From Rhodothermia bacterium (GTDB taxonomy: Bacteria; Bacteroidota; Rhodothermia; Rhodothermales; JAAAOL01), in contig JAUIDY010000019.1 in assembly GCA_030428385.1 (NCBI GenBank), positions 1 through 64,000 of the forward strand: a stretch of DNA of 64,000 nt, read 5' to 3'. Made by a program: the position numbers and the translations under genes. Every line of letters begins with the position of its first letter. The stretch's first letter is position 1. This document shows positions 48,905-57,692 of this stretch, in pieces. The notes below the pieces were generated by a model. The model worked only from the letters and a program-made list of their open reading frames with translations. It did not search any database and was not told the DNA's origin.

Positions 48905-49097
48905 GGCGGGGGTTTACCTACTACTTCGCCGTTTGCCGGTGGTTTGGCTCACGGCTTTTTGAGTTTGGGCGGGGCGTAGCGTCAAGGTCGTGTCATCCCC
49001 TGAAAAAAAGTTTTCGCCGTTTCCTGCCTTTTTACGCAGTTTGGCACGATTTGGTGTTTTGGTGTAAAGGTACGAAAAAGAACAACTTGCACCTGTT

Positions 49098-49125
49098 ACG
49101 TTTGATAACTATTATTATCAAACTA
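49098..49125. other. attR with a complete dif-like recombination site
   Basis: ACGTTTGATAA, centre CTATTA and TTATCAAACTA form a 28-bp site whose inner 9-bp arms (GTTTGATAA/TTATCAAAC) are perfect inverted copies. This is the 11-6-11 geometry of Xer dif sites. Its first 17 bases repeat attL at 4907-4923. The start codon of the tyrosine recombinase is 13 bp to the right. Confidence 0.8.
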
Positions 49126-49138
49126 TCCAGAAAACGAA

Positions 49139-50089
49139 ATGTATATGCCTCAGTCGCTAGTTCATGCAGATTCTCGCGTCCTTCAAGAAGCGCAAGTTAA
49201 CTTCGGCTCACTGATCGATCTCTATCTAAAAAAATTCGACCGTGTGCAAACGATGCGTGCGTATCGGTCCGACTTGATTGATTTTTTTACGACTGATGAT
49301 GTCACGCTCGACATAGTTCGGCAAGTGTCCTTTGTCCATGTCAATCAATATATCGCCTCATTACAAAACGATGGATATAAGGCGTCGACATTGAAACGCC
49401 GTGTGGCTGCCCTCCGGGGGTTCTTCGATTGGCTCGTCGCCCTCGGCGTTCTTGAGCAGAATCCTGCACATCGGCAGCTCATTCGCCGAATTCGAGGATC
49501 AAGTCAGAAAGATCGCGGGGTTTTGTTTCTATCGGCCGAGCAAGCTGAGCGCCTTCTCGATGCCTCTCAAAATGCTGGAAAAGCATCGGTACGAAATTAT
49601 TCCCTCTTGAAAGTCTTGCTGTATTGTGTATTGAGAAGGTCTGAAGCCGCGTCAATGGACGTAAATCATATTCGTCCGCTTGGTCACTATTGGGTCCTGG
49701 ATTTGCCCTCAACAAAAGGTGGAGCCGATCAATATGTGAAGATTCCTGCGCACGTAGTCGAGCAAATTGAAGTCATGAAAGCCCACTACGGATTCTCGGA
49801 TGGCCCGCTTTGGCGTTCCCTTAGTAATAACAGAAAAAACCAACGGCTTTCGCCTCACTCCATTTATCGCATCGTTAAACAAGCTGCCATAGCTGCCGGA
49901 CTCGATAACGAAATTGGAGCACATACCCTGAGGCATACAGGTTGTACCCTGGCGCTGGAAGCAGGCGCAACGTTACAACAGGTTCAGACCCACGCGCGGC
50001 ATAAGAACATCGAGACAACCATGATATATATCCACCAGCGCGACAAATTACGTGATAGCGCAGCTGACTTTATTCATTTAAAAGGATAA
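49139..50089 (+). CDS. Xer-like tyrosine recombinase
   Basis: The 316-residue protein has an N-terminal SAM-like core-binding domain and a complete tyrosine-recombinase catalytic set: Arg166 (LLYCVLRRSEA), Lys193 (STKGG), His262/Arg265 (AHTLRHTG), His288 (THARHKN) and Tyr297 (TTMIYIH). Length and layout match XerC/XerD/XerH-type proteins rather than lambda-type integrases, which carry an arm-binding domain. Its AT-richer base composition resembles the host genes. It lies outside the 17-bp repeat and directly beside the dif-like site. It may be a host single-recombinase system or the phage integrase; see findings. Confidence 0.88.
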   Translation: MYMPQSLVHADSRVLQEAQVNFGSLIDLYLKKFDRVQTMRAYRSDLIDFFTTDDVTLDIVRQVSFVHVNQYIASLQNDGYKASTLKRRVAALRGFFDWLVALGVLEQNPAHRQLIRRIRGSSQKDRGVLFLSAEQAERLLDASQNAGKASVRNYSLLKVLLYCVLRRSEAASMDVNHIRPLGHYWVLDLPSTKGGADQYVKIPAHVVEQIEVMKAHYGFSDGPLWRSLSNNRKNQRLSPHSIYRIVKQAAIAAGLDNEIGAHTLRHTGCTLALEAGATLQQVQTHARHKNIETTMIYIHQRDKLRDSAADFIHLKG

Positions 50090-50109
50090 AAGGCAATAAC
50101 GGATTAAAC

Positions 50110-50547
50110 TCACACTGAACGAGGATCCACCCATTCCGAAGTCCCATCTGCGTAATACTCCTTCTTCCAAATCGGGACTGTTTTTTTTAAGGAATCGATC
50201 AGAAACCGGCACGCAATAAATGCGGCATCGCGATGGGCGGCGGCAACGCCAATTATTACACTCGCTTCAGCCACTGGCACTAATCCTAGCCGATGGCTTA
50301 CATATACCCTTTCAATTTCCCACCTCTCCACGGCAGATTGAATTAATCGTTCAATTTCGAGCTTAGCCATGGGCGTGTAGGCTTCATATTCAAGCCGATG
50401 AGTCTCTTTTCCTTCGGTCCATTGCCTTGTGGTACCTATAAATACATCAATCCCCCCCACTTCAGGCAAGGTCAAGAAAGACATCATAGTATCAAACTCT
50501 AGGGGTGTTTGTGAGATTACTATTTGATATTTATTTTCCTTTGCAAT
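50110..50547 (-). CDS. moaE: Molybdopterin synthase catalytic subunit, ATT start
   Basis: The 145-residue protein has MoaE features: VGGIDVFIGTTR, LEYEAYTPMAKLEIERLI, VSHRLGLVPVAEASVIIGVAAAHRDAAF and PIWKKE with the catalytic lysines. It transfers sulfur from MoaD to precursor Z in molybdenum-cofactor synthesis. The first in-frame ATG (50487) would cut off the conserved N-terminal strand. An ATT at 50547 lies 8 bp after a GGAGGA ribosome site that overlaps the moaD stop, so ATT is the likely start. Confidence 0.88.
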   Translation of the reverse strand: MAKENKYQIVISQTPLEFDTMMSFLTLPEVGGIDVFIGTTRQWTEGKETHRLEYEAYTPMAKLEIERLIQSAVERWEIERVYVSHRLGLVPVAEASVIIGVAAAHRDAAFIACRFLIDSLKKTVPIWKKEYYADGTSEWVDPRSV

Positions 50548-50552
50548 AACGG

Positions 50553-50798
50553 CTATCCTCCGCTAACCGGGGTGATAAGTGCAACTACGTCGTCATCGTG
50601 AAGTACGGTCGAATCAGAAACGTATTCTTCATTTACAGCAACGCGGATGAAAGCGACATAAGGTTTAAGACTTGGATAATCAATGCTGAGAGTCTCCAGG
50701 AGTTGTTGTGCGGAAGTCTCCTCTTCTACTTCCAAAACCAGCGTCGACATGCCTAGCCGCTCTCGTAAGACACTAAAAAAAATGACCTGTATTCTCAC
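50553..50798 (-). CDS. moaD: Molybdopterin synthase sulfur carrier subunit
   Basis: The 81-residue ubiquitin-like protein ends in Gly-Gly (ITPVSGG), the thiocarboxylated tail of MoaD, and carries the fold's LRERLG start and HDDDVVALITPVSGG end. It lies directly upstream of moaE, its partner in molybdopterin synthase, with six bases between its stop and the ATT start. Confidence 0.9.
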   Translation of the reverse strand: MRIQVIFFSVLRERLGMSTLVLEVEEETSAQQLLETLSIDYPSLKPYVAFIRVAVNEEYVSDSTVLHDDDVVALITPVSGG

Positions 50799-50816
50799 GT
50801 TTTCTTGGGTACTGAG

Positions 50817-52058
50817 TTATCTAAAACGAATTACGCGTAACGGTTCGATTCGGGCGGCGAAACGCGCAGGAAAATACGAGGCGGCCATGCACAATAGTAA
50901 TGCAAGCACAGACACAATAGCGAAATCGAATAAGGCCAAATCGACAGGTGCTGTTTTCATGTAATACGCCTCCTCTGGCAAAGGGATGATACCATACTTT
51001 TTTTGGAGTAATGCTAAAAAAAGCGCCAATACCATCCCAATGGAGGCTCCTGTCCCGCCAACAAAAACACCAAGCCATAAAAAAAGACGCTTGATGACCT
51101 TGGGTGATGCACCCATACTCGACAAAATACCTATTTCGGCAGTTTTCTCCAGAATGATCATCAACAGCGTTCCAATAATATTAAACGCTGCTACCAAGAC
51201 AATCACACTAATCACCAGCGGGATGATGCTCTCCTGCAGCCGTACCCAAGCAAATAGCCCTCGATACACCTCATATATCGAACGAACCATCACCGGAACG
51301 CTGTATTTTTCCTCAATCGCAGAGACGGTTTGGTCCACCTGTTGCACATCGCTTACGGAGACATCGATACGGGTTACCTGGTTCTCGGAATAGCCGAGCA
51401 ACTGCCTCGCGGAGGCTATCTCGGTAAACACAAATTGTTCGTCGAAATTCGCCAACGATGTTTCATACAGCCCAACAATTTGATATTGCTTCACTCGGGG
51501 GCGACGAAGTGTAGACATCGACGGGCCATTTTCGCGCATTGAAAAAACCGTAACGCGTTCTCCGACACTCAACCCCAGTCGATTGGCCAGTTGCTTTCCA
51601 ATTAGCATCGGCTGGATTCCCCCTGGAGGTTGCGCCAGATCACCCGTTCCTTCAAGGATATTTGCTTCCATAAATCGGGGCACCCGAGCTGTTCCCCAAA
51701 GCACCACTCCTTCGATGGCTTGCTCCGAATACCGAAGCAGCACAAACTCATTGATTACTTCTGCCGTCTCCTCAACATATTCAAGTTGTGCTATCCCATG
51801 CATCAATTGGTTGGCATCGTCTAGGGGTTCATCCCTCATGTTTTCGACCTGGATATGCGATCCAAATCCGACTATTTTCTTTTCAATCTCTTTGCTGAAT
51901 CCTCTAACAATAGCTAGTGCCAACAGCAATGCCGCCACCCCCACGGCAACCCCTCCGATGGCCACGTATGTGATAAAGCGTAAAAAACGTTGCCCCTCTT
52001 TTCGTCCCCTAACTCCCACAAGATATCGAAGGGATGCAAAACGTTCGAAGGAGGCCAT
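50817..52058 (-). CDS. LolC/LolE-type ABC transporter permease
   Basis: The 413-residue protein has an N-terminal membrane helix (FLRFITYVAIGGVAVGVAAL), a large MacB-like periplasmic domain (GFGSHIQVENM ... IDVSVSDVQQVDQTV) and three C-terminal helices with the FtsX-domain motif IGTLLMIILEKTAEIGILSSMGAS. This is the layout of LolC/E lipoprotein-release permeases. The upstream extension to 52112 is unlikely; MASFERFASLRYL at 52058 starts the first helix. Its ATPase partner is not in the window. Confidence 0.85.
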   Translation of the reverse strand: MASFERFASLRYLVGVRGRKEGQRFLRFITYVAIGGVAVGVAALLLALAIVRGFSKEIEKKIVGFGSHIQVENMRDEPLDDANQLMHGIAQLEYVEETAEVINEFVLLRYSEQAIEGVVLWGTARVPRFMEANILEGTGDLAQPPGGIQPMLIGKQLANRLGLSVGERVTVFSMRENGPSMSTLRRPRVKQYQIVGLYETSLANFDEQFVFTEIASARQLLGYSENQVTRIDVSVSDVQQVDQTVSAIEEKYSVPVMVRSIYEVYRGLFAWVRLQESIIPLVISVIVLVAAFNIIGTLLMIILEKTAEIGILSSMGASPKVIKRLFLWLGVFVGGTGASIGMVLALFLALLQKKYGIIPLPEEAYYMKTAPVDLALFDFAIVSVLALLLCMAASYFPARFAARIEPLRVIRFR

Positions 52059-52094
52059 AGAGTTAGGATATTGGGAGCCAGAAATATTCCATTT

Positions 52095-52130
52095 ATAAAA
52101 AAGGCCTCTCATCGTGGCAATGAGAGGCCT
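52095..52130 (-). terminator. Strong rho-independent terminator
   Basis: A perfect 11-bp stem AGGCCTCTCAT/ATGAGAGGCCT with a 7-base loop is followed on the minus strand by a run of T. It ends the GvpF/L-domain gene. Confidence 0.85.
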
Positions 52131-52151
52131 ATGAAAAAATTGATTCCGTGC

Positions 52152-54182
52152 TCAACTTGTTCCCTCTGAAGCTTGTACCGGAGTGAACGAATAAGGAGGA
52201 AAAGGGCCAGAAATATTGAACGAAAAGCCCCGTGAACGAAAACGTTCGCGTAAGTTCATCATTTGGGCCATAAAATCTCCTTCATCAGATCGACGCACCA
52301 AATACGTGGCACTCATGACTAGGTCGCCAAGTTCATCGTCTTTCTCTTCTTGAACCTCATCAAGCTTGCTATCTTCCGCGTATTCGAGAAACGACTCGTG
52401 GCTTACCTTGACGCAGTTTTGAGTAGCAGACTCAACCTCCTCATGAATTGCAACAACCATTTGTTTTTTAATGAAATGAGCCACCCCACGAGGTTTACTT
52501 TTAATGTCATTCATTAACTCCTGCACCTTCGTGCTATCTTCCATAACCCGCCGGCGAAGTTGCTCCACATCACTAAAGATTTTCATCCCCCATTCTTGAC
52601 TGCCTTGCAGTTGGCTGAGGGTATCTTTAAACGCCTCCTGGTGCCCATCGAGCATATTTTTTAGCTCATTCTCTGTCTCGAACACCGTCCCGAAACGCAT
52701 CGGGATTAGGGTAGCATGTTGCATGGCCTGCTCCAGTACCTTTTCATGCGCAGGAGCATATTGTTCAACCCATTGGTCATCTTCAATGTGTTCGCGCACC
52801 ATTTCCTTGCTAAACTCAGGAAGCGGTACCCGACTCACCAAGGCTTGAATTGTGCCATGCTGATAAGTAAAGACCTGGTGATCCGCATAAATACTTTGTT
52901 GCGGGAGTACATCATCGTTCATGATTGAGTCATCGGGCATGACCCCATACACATAGTACCCAAACTCCGGTGCCTTAACAGCAGCCTGAAAGTCTTCCCA
53001 GATAATGGTCCGCGTCTCGTCCGTATCGATCAGAATTGTTGCGTCGTCCTCCGGAGCCTCCATGAGTTCGTTCTCTACGGGCTCTTCGACAATTAAATCA
53101 GGTGATTCTGTTGAAGCGCTCGCCAAGGAGTCCCCTTGGGTTTCCGATGCCGTTGCGCTGTCATCGGGTAAAGCCAACCACGCATCCTCTTCCGGTAACT
53201 CTTCGGTCTCGATATCCCCGAAATAGGCAACCTCTTCTTCCCCTGCACTTTCTGAAAAGTCATCGTCGAAAGACAAGGCACTGTCGAGCGCTTCAAGATC
53301 TGAAAACGCCTCTTCGGCCTCGCCATCAATCTCAAGCTGTGCCGTTTCCAAAAAATCTCCTTCGAAGAGCAGCTCTTCGTGCTCAGAAAGATCGCGGATA
53401 AACGTTTCGGCATCCTCGAAACCGGCAGCACTGACACCAGAGGTTTCGACGGCTTCTTCCTCCAGAGCGGCAGCCGCTGCAACCACCCCGGCTGTTTCCT
53501 CTTCGGGCTGATCAATAAAGGCGGTGCCGAGGGCTTCCTGAGCGGCTTGCTCCATGGCTTCTGCTTCATCCGTCACGTGCTCTTCAGGAGACGCCTCATC
53601 TGCCATCACTTGAGGCTGCGCCAATGAATGGTCGGCCTCCTCTTCTGCATCCTCTAGGCCGGAGGTCTCTTCATCAGAGGAGACCTCCTCACTGAAAAAA
53701 GGGTCAGAGGAAGCTTCCTCCCCCAGCTCCTCATCCGCTGGATTTTGTTCGTTCCATTCCCAATCGGGTTCGCTTTCCTCCAAGATGTCGTCATCCATCA
53801 TCTCTTCGAAGACATCAACGACCTCTTCATCAAGGGCATCAAGACCATCGAGGTCATCCAGTGCCTCCTCATCCAAGTCGGCAAGGAGATCATCAGTCGG
53901 TGCTTCACCTACTTCATCTCCGATCTCTTCGATGGCTTCGGACATGATCTTATTTAGCAAGCGCGACTTGAGGGCTTCCTTTGCTTGTTGCAGCACCTCG
54001 GCGTCCTCCCCAAGCGCTTCCATCGCTTCTGATGCCGTGGCCTCCGGATCACTCAATTCATCCATCACCTGCTGAATCATGGTCTGGATGAGCTTCCTTT
54101 TCAGGTTTTTTTTAGCCTTGGTCAGTGATTCACTGCGCCCAAGAAGTTGGCCTAATCCTTTGGGATCTGGGGTTGTTTCCAT
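52152..54182 (-). CDS. GvpF/L-domain protein with a 400-residue acidic N-terminal region
   Basis: The 676-residue protein has a C-terminal GvpF/GvpL gas-vesicle domain (about 408-676): FGYYVYGVMPDD, AHEKVLEQAMQHATLIPMRFGTVF, and SFNISGPFPPYSF. Before it is a helical start (residues 1-100) and about 300 residues dominated by Glu, Asp, Ser and Ala with no globular motif. Normal GvpF/L proteins are near 250 residues. No gvpA, gvpN or other gas-vesicle gene lies in the window. Its own terminator follows. ATG 54182 is preferred to the frame's first ATG at 54293. Confidence 0.75.
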   Translation of the reverse strand: METTPDPKGLGQLLGRSESLTKAKKNLKRKLIQTMIQQVMDELSDPEATASEAMEALGEDAEVLQQAKEALKSRLLNKIMSEAIEEIGDEVGEAPTDDLLADLDEEALDDLDGLDALDEEVVDVFEEMMDDDILEESEPDWEWNEQNPADEELGEEASSDPFFSEEVSSDEETSGLEDAEEEADHSLAQPQVMADEASPEEHVTDEAEAMEQAAQEALGTAFIDQPEEETAGVVAAAAALEEEAVETSGVSAAGFEDAETFIRDLSEHEELLFEGDFLETAQLEIDGEAEEAFSDLEALDSALSFDDDFSESAGEEEVAYFGDIETEELPEEDAWLALPDDSATASETQGDSLASASTESPDLIVEEPVENELMEAPEDDATILIDTDETRTIIWEDFQAAVKAPEFGYYVYGVMPDDSIMNDDVLPQQSIYADHQVFTYQHGTIQALVSRVPLPEFSKEMVREHIEDDQWVEQYAPAHEKVLEQAMQHATLIPMRFGTVFETENELKNMLDGHQEAFKDTLSQLQGSQEWGMKIFSDVEQLRRRVMEDSTKVQELMNDIKSKPRGVAHFIKKQMVVAIHEEVESATQNCVKVSHESFLEYAEDSKLDEVQEEKDDELGDLVMSATYLVRRSDEGDFMAQMMNLRERFRSRGFSFNISGPFPPYSFTPVQASEGTS

Positions 54183-54389
54183 AATACGTTCGCTTGCCCT
54201 TTGGTTATGCTGAATTTCCCCGGTACAAAAATCAACATTGGTATCGGGTAGTTTAGGCAATTCCTTTAACGCACGCAAACAAACAATTTGCACGCTTCAG
54301 GGTATGGAGCCCCCTCAAGGGCTTCTCTCTCGATGGTGCTAAAAACAGATGCAGAACGCCCTCTCTACCTTCGCCCAAACCACTTCGAT

Positions 54390-56027
54390 ATGAATAACTC
54401 AATCGCCCTCCCTCCCATCCCACAAAATGAACCAATAAAATCCTATGCCCCTGGTTCTCCTGAGCGTAAATCGCTTATCACACGCCTGGAGGCGATGAAG
54501 CAGCAGCCGTTGGAAATTCCGGCTTATATTGGGGATCAGGAGATCTTTACCGGGCGGACCGCTTCGCTTCACCCCCCTCACGAAAAAGCACACGTATTAG
54601 GCTCTGTGCATTTGTGCGGCGAACCCGAAGTGACCCTTGCTATCGAGACGGCATTGAAGGCGCGTATCACTTGGTCGAAGATGCACTGGACCGATCGTGC
54701 CGCCATTTTCTTAAAAGCAGCGGATTTACTGGCAGGCCCTTGGCGAGACCTCTTAAACGCATCAACGATGCTGGGGCAGAGCAAAAACGCGTTTCAGGCT
54801 GAAATCGACGCGGCGTGTGAATTGATCGATTTCTTTCGGTACAACGTGCATTTTATGGAGCAGCTTTATCGCGAGCAGCCTTATTCCCCTCCCGGTCAGT
54901 GGAATCGTTCCCAGTATCGCCCCCTTGAAGGATTTGTATTCGCTGTTACACCGTTCAACTTTACCTCCATCCAGGCCAACCTCGCTTTTGCACCGGCCAT
55001 GATGGGTAACGTGGTATTATGGAAACCATCCACAACCGCGGTGTACTCCGCCTATTTCATTTATCATTTACTGCGTGAAGCAGGCCTCCCGCCCGGGGTT
55101 ATCAATTTGCTTCCTGGAGATGGCCCTGACGTAGGCAACCCCACGTTTGCCTCTCCTCACTTGGCGGGCCTACACTTTACGGGCTCAACCCGGACGTTTC
55201 AACACATGTGGAAAACGATAGGGGCGAACATCGAGTCGTATCATAGTTATCCACGTATTGTAGGCGAAACAGGAGGAAAAGACTTTATCGTCGCTCATCC
55301 ATCAGCTCAGCCCAAACCTGTTGCTACGGCCATTGTCCGGGGTGGATTTGAATATCAAGGGCAGAAGTGTTCCGCCGCCTCGCGGGTCTACCTACCCGCA
55401 AGCCTGTGGCCCGATATACGCGCAGAAATGTTAGCGCAGTTGGAAGAGATAAAGATGGGTTCTCCGGAAGACTTTTCCAACTTCGTTAATGCGGTTATTG
55501 ACAAGCGCTCGTATGATAATATTGTCGCATATATAGAAGATGCGCGGGCGAATTCAGCCGTAGAAATCCTTCATGGTGGCACATACTCAGATGAGGTTGG
55601 ATATTTTATCGCGCCGACGGTGCTCGTAACTTCTGATCCAACCTACCGCACCATGTGCGAAGAAATCTTTGGCCCTGTTGTCACCCTTTATGTGTACGAG
55701 GATGAGGATTACGAAGAAACCTTGACGCTGATAAATGAGACGTCACCGTATGCCTTAACAGGCGCTGTGTTTGCCCAAGACCGAGCCGTCCTAGCCCACA
55801 CCATGGACCGACTCGAAGACAGCGCAGGCAATTTTTACCTCAATGATAAGCCAACCGGCGCGGTTGTGGGACAACAACCGTTTGGGGGAGCGCGAGGGTC
55901 GGGTACAAACGACAAAGCCGGGTCGGCCATGAACCTGCTGCGCTGGGTCTCGGCTCGTTCAATTAAAGAGACCTTTGTTCCAGCGACCCACTTCAGCTAT
56001 CCGTTCCTGGGAATGGACAGTGAATGA
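54390..56027 (+). CDS. pruA: 1-pyrroline-5-carboxylate dehydrogenase
   Basis: The 545-residue aldehyde dehydrogenase contains VTPFNFTSIQANLAFAPAMMGN, GETGGKDF with the general-base Glu, EYQGQKCSAASRVY with the catalytic Cys, and EEIFGPVV. The asparagine-phenylalanine context and length match the eukaryote-type P5CDH group, which oxidises glutamate semialdehyde to glutamate in proline catabolism. The ATG at 54390 (MNNSIALPPI) is preferred over the earlier one at 54288. Confidence 0.9.
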   Translation: MNNSIALPPIPQNEPIKSYAPGSPERKSLITRLEAMKQQPLEIPAYIGDQEIFTGRTASLHPPHEKAHVLGSVHLCGEPEVTLAIETALKARITWSKMHWTDRAAIFLKAADLLAGPWRDLLNASTMLGQSKNAFQAEIDAACELIDFFRYNVHFMEQLYREQPYSPPGQWNRSQYRPLEGFVFAVTPFNFTSIQANLAFAPAMMGNVVLWKPSTTAVYSAYFIYHLLREAGLPPGVINLLPGDGPDVGNPTFASPHLAGLHFTGSTRTFQHMWKTIGANIESYHSYPRIVGETGGKDFIVAHPSAQPKPVATAIVRGGFEYQGQKCSAASRVYLPASLWPDIRAEMLAQLEEIKMGSPEDFSNFVNAVIDKRSYDNIVAYIEDARANSAVEILHGGTYSDEVGYFIAPTVLVTSDPTYRTMCEEIFGPVVTLYVYEDEDYEETLTLINETSPYALTGAVFAQDRAVLAHTMDRLEDSAGNFYLNDKPTGAVVGQQPFGGARGSGTNDKAGSAMNLLRWVSARSIKETFVPATHFSYPFLGMDSE

Positions 56028-56530
56028 CAAATCGGCCATTCTCGCTGACACATCAAGTGGAGATAAGCAACGAAAGTCCGTATTTCTCTCGCCATTTTCC
56101 GGCGAACCAAAGCTATCGGTCGGTTCTCTCGACGTGGGTGATCCGACCGATAGCCTTTTGTATGCTTCCTGTAATGATAGGAGCTCTCATTGCTATTTTG
56201 GAAGGATTTCCGGGGCTACCCTTCCTTACGATTGGGTTTCCCCTTGCCCTAATCTGTGCCTCCGTTTGGGCCTGGTTTCGTATTCAGGTTACCCCCGCTG
56301 CACTTTATATTCGCGAAGGCGCTGCGTCACTTCAGACCGTGTGGGAAAGTTTGCGTAGCCCTTCAAAACGTCAATGGCTGCCTATCTTTGAGTTGCGCCG
56401 GGGACCGTCATTTGTTACCCTTGCTCTAGGAGATGCTACCTACTACCTCGAGCACGACGACTGGCCTGACCTAGAGGCACTCTTAAACGCCTTGCACGAA
56501 GCCCGGAGTACCTACCATGGCCGCCCGTGA
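56024..56530 (+). CDS. Two-helix membrane protein, unknown
   Basis: The 168-residue protein has two adjacent membrane helices (IRPIAFCMLPVMIGALIAIL and FLTIGFPLALICASVWAWF), then a soluble C-terminal domain resembling small PH-like membrane-associated modules (FRIQVTPAALYIREGAASLQ). It overlaps the pruA stop by ATGA and so is probably co-translated with it. Confidence 0.6.
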   Translation: MTNRPFSLTHQVEISNESPYFSRHFPANQSYRSVLSTWVIRPIAFCMLPVMIGALIAILEGFPGLPFLTIGFPLALICASVWAWFRIQVTPAALYIREGAASLQTVWESLRSPSKRQWLPIFELRRGPSFVTLALGDATYYLEHDDWPDLEALLNALHEARSTYHGRP

Positions 56531-56732
56531 GCCATCACATCAATACACGCTCCCGTTTCCAGATCCTCATTTGGACCAGGGAAGAGCACGCCCCCTTCCA
56601 GCATCTCCTGACGCAAAGACATGTAATTACTGGGATTATTGCCCCAATTGTGGATCACAGCTCGAAAACGCAGGATGTAAATATCGGTGTCCTCGCTGTA
56701 ATTATTTTATGAGCTGCTCAGATTTTGATTAA
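56517..56732 (+). CDS. Small zinc-ribbon protein
   Basis: The 71-residue protein ends with two CxxC pairs (CPNCGSQLENAGCKYRCPRC) forming a rubredoxin-like zinc ribbon. Its start overlaps the previous gene by 14 bp. Function unknown. Confidence 0.6.
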   Translation: MAAREPSHQYTLPFPDPHLDQGRARPLPASPDAKTCNYWDYCPNCGSQLENAGCKYRCPRCNYFMSCSDFD

Positions 56733-56738
56733 GCGCCC

Positions 56739-57662
56739 ATGATTACGATTGACCGCGACTCCAGTGTTGCCGTCCACGAACAACTTGCGGATCAACTGCG
56801 CTACCTGATCGCAAGTGGACATTATCAGGTAGAAGAGACGCTTCCCTCGACCCGAGCCCTGGGAAAACAACTTGGTATTTCATTCCATACGGTTCGAAAA
56901 GCCTATCAGCAACTGGAGCAGGAAGGGCTACTCGTCTCAAAAGTGGGCAGTGGCTTTTCAGTCATCGAACGTGCTCCCCTAAAAAAAAGCGAACGTATCG
57001 AGCGGGGAGCCATTGTAGTAGAGGATTCCCTTCAACGGCTCATCGCACTTGGTCTTACAGAGCATGAGGTCGAGTATCTGTTTCAGGAGCAATTCAATTC
57101 GTTATCTCATGGCATGCCTGCGCCAAAAATACTTTGTGCCACCGAAGGTAGCGAGCTAGCCGAAGGGTTTGCCGAGCAACTTGCTCATGCCCTCCAACAA
57201 GCAATCACCCCCTGCGACCTGTCCATGCTTGATCAACACCCTGACGTTGACGTAGTGCTTGCTCCGTATTCTGAAATCCCTAAAGCGCGGGGGTTGATGC
57301 CCCGTGCTGATACCGTTGGATTTGTCGCCTATTTTTCGCCCGAAGTGCTCGAGTCAGTTTCACGTCTTCGTTCGAGTCAAACATTAGGCTTGGTCACTCG
57401 ACACGCTGATGCAATTTCTCCATTGACTCGGCGCATCAAATGGGAAACGGGGTATACTGGTCAGACCCTTGCTATCTCGGCTGAAATAGGAGGTGGGAAA
57501 CACCTCTCAGCCTTTGTGGAGCAAACGGATCTGTTATTATTCACCCCGCCCGTAAGAAGACGGTTGCTTCCCCACCTAGGTCGACACCGAAAGTCCGTTC
57601 AAATTACCTCTCATATCAGCAAAGAATCGCTATCCCTACTACGGGAAATGCTGCCAAAATGA
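56739..57662 (+). CDS. GntR-family transcriptional regulator
   Basis: The 307-residue protein has a GntR winged-helix domain (AVHEQLADQLRYLIASGHYQ, LPSTRALGKQLGISFHTVRK, AYQQLEQEGLLVSKVGSGF). Its C-terminal domain of about 220 residues is not the UbiC or aminotransferase type I can place. It starts six bases after the zinc-ribbon gene in the same operon as pruA. Confidence 0.8.
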   Translation: MITIDRDSSVAVHEQLADQLRYLIASGHYQVEETLPSTRALGKQLGISFHTVRKAYQQLEQEGLLVSKVGSGFSVIERAPLKKSERIERGAIVVEDSLQRLIALGLTEHEVEYLFQEQFNSLSHGMPAPKILCATEGSELAEGFAEQLAHALQQAITPCDLSMLDQHPDVDVVLAPYSEIPKARGLMPRADTVGFVAYFSPEVLESVSRLRSSQTLGLVTRHADAISPLTRRIKWETGYTGQTLAISAEIGGGKHLSAFVEQTDLLLFTPPVRRRLLPHLGRHRKSVQITSHISKESLSLLREMLPK

Positions 57663-57692
57663 TTAATTCAGCTTAGGTATTCCGTTCCCAAC

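Larger units (their letters stand above)
4907..49114. mobile_element. Complete podovirus-type prophage, about 44.2 kb
   Basis: The element is flanked by a perfect 17-bp direct repeat and differs from both flanks in base composition and gene packing. It has leftward replication and recombination genes (4.9-15.5 kb), lysis-type and accessory genes (16-21 kb), and a rightward packaging and virion cluster (22-48.8 kb). There is no tape-measure, tail-tube or sheath gene. Instead there is a large portal, an SU10-type capsid protein, beta-propeller tail proteins and a 1,175-residue ejection-type protein, which points to a short-tailed virion. Terminase, portal, capsid, lysozyme and helicase genes all look intact, so it may be inducible. 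No S24-peptidase CI-like repressor was recognised. Confidence 0.85.
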
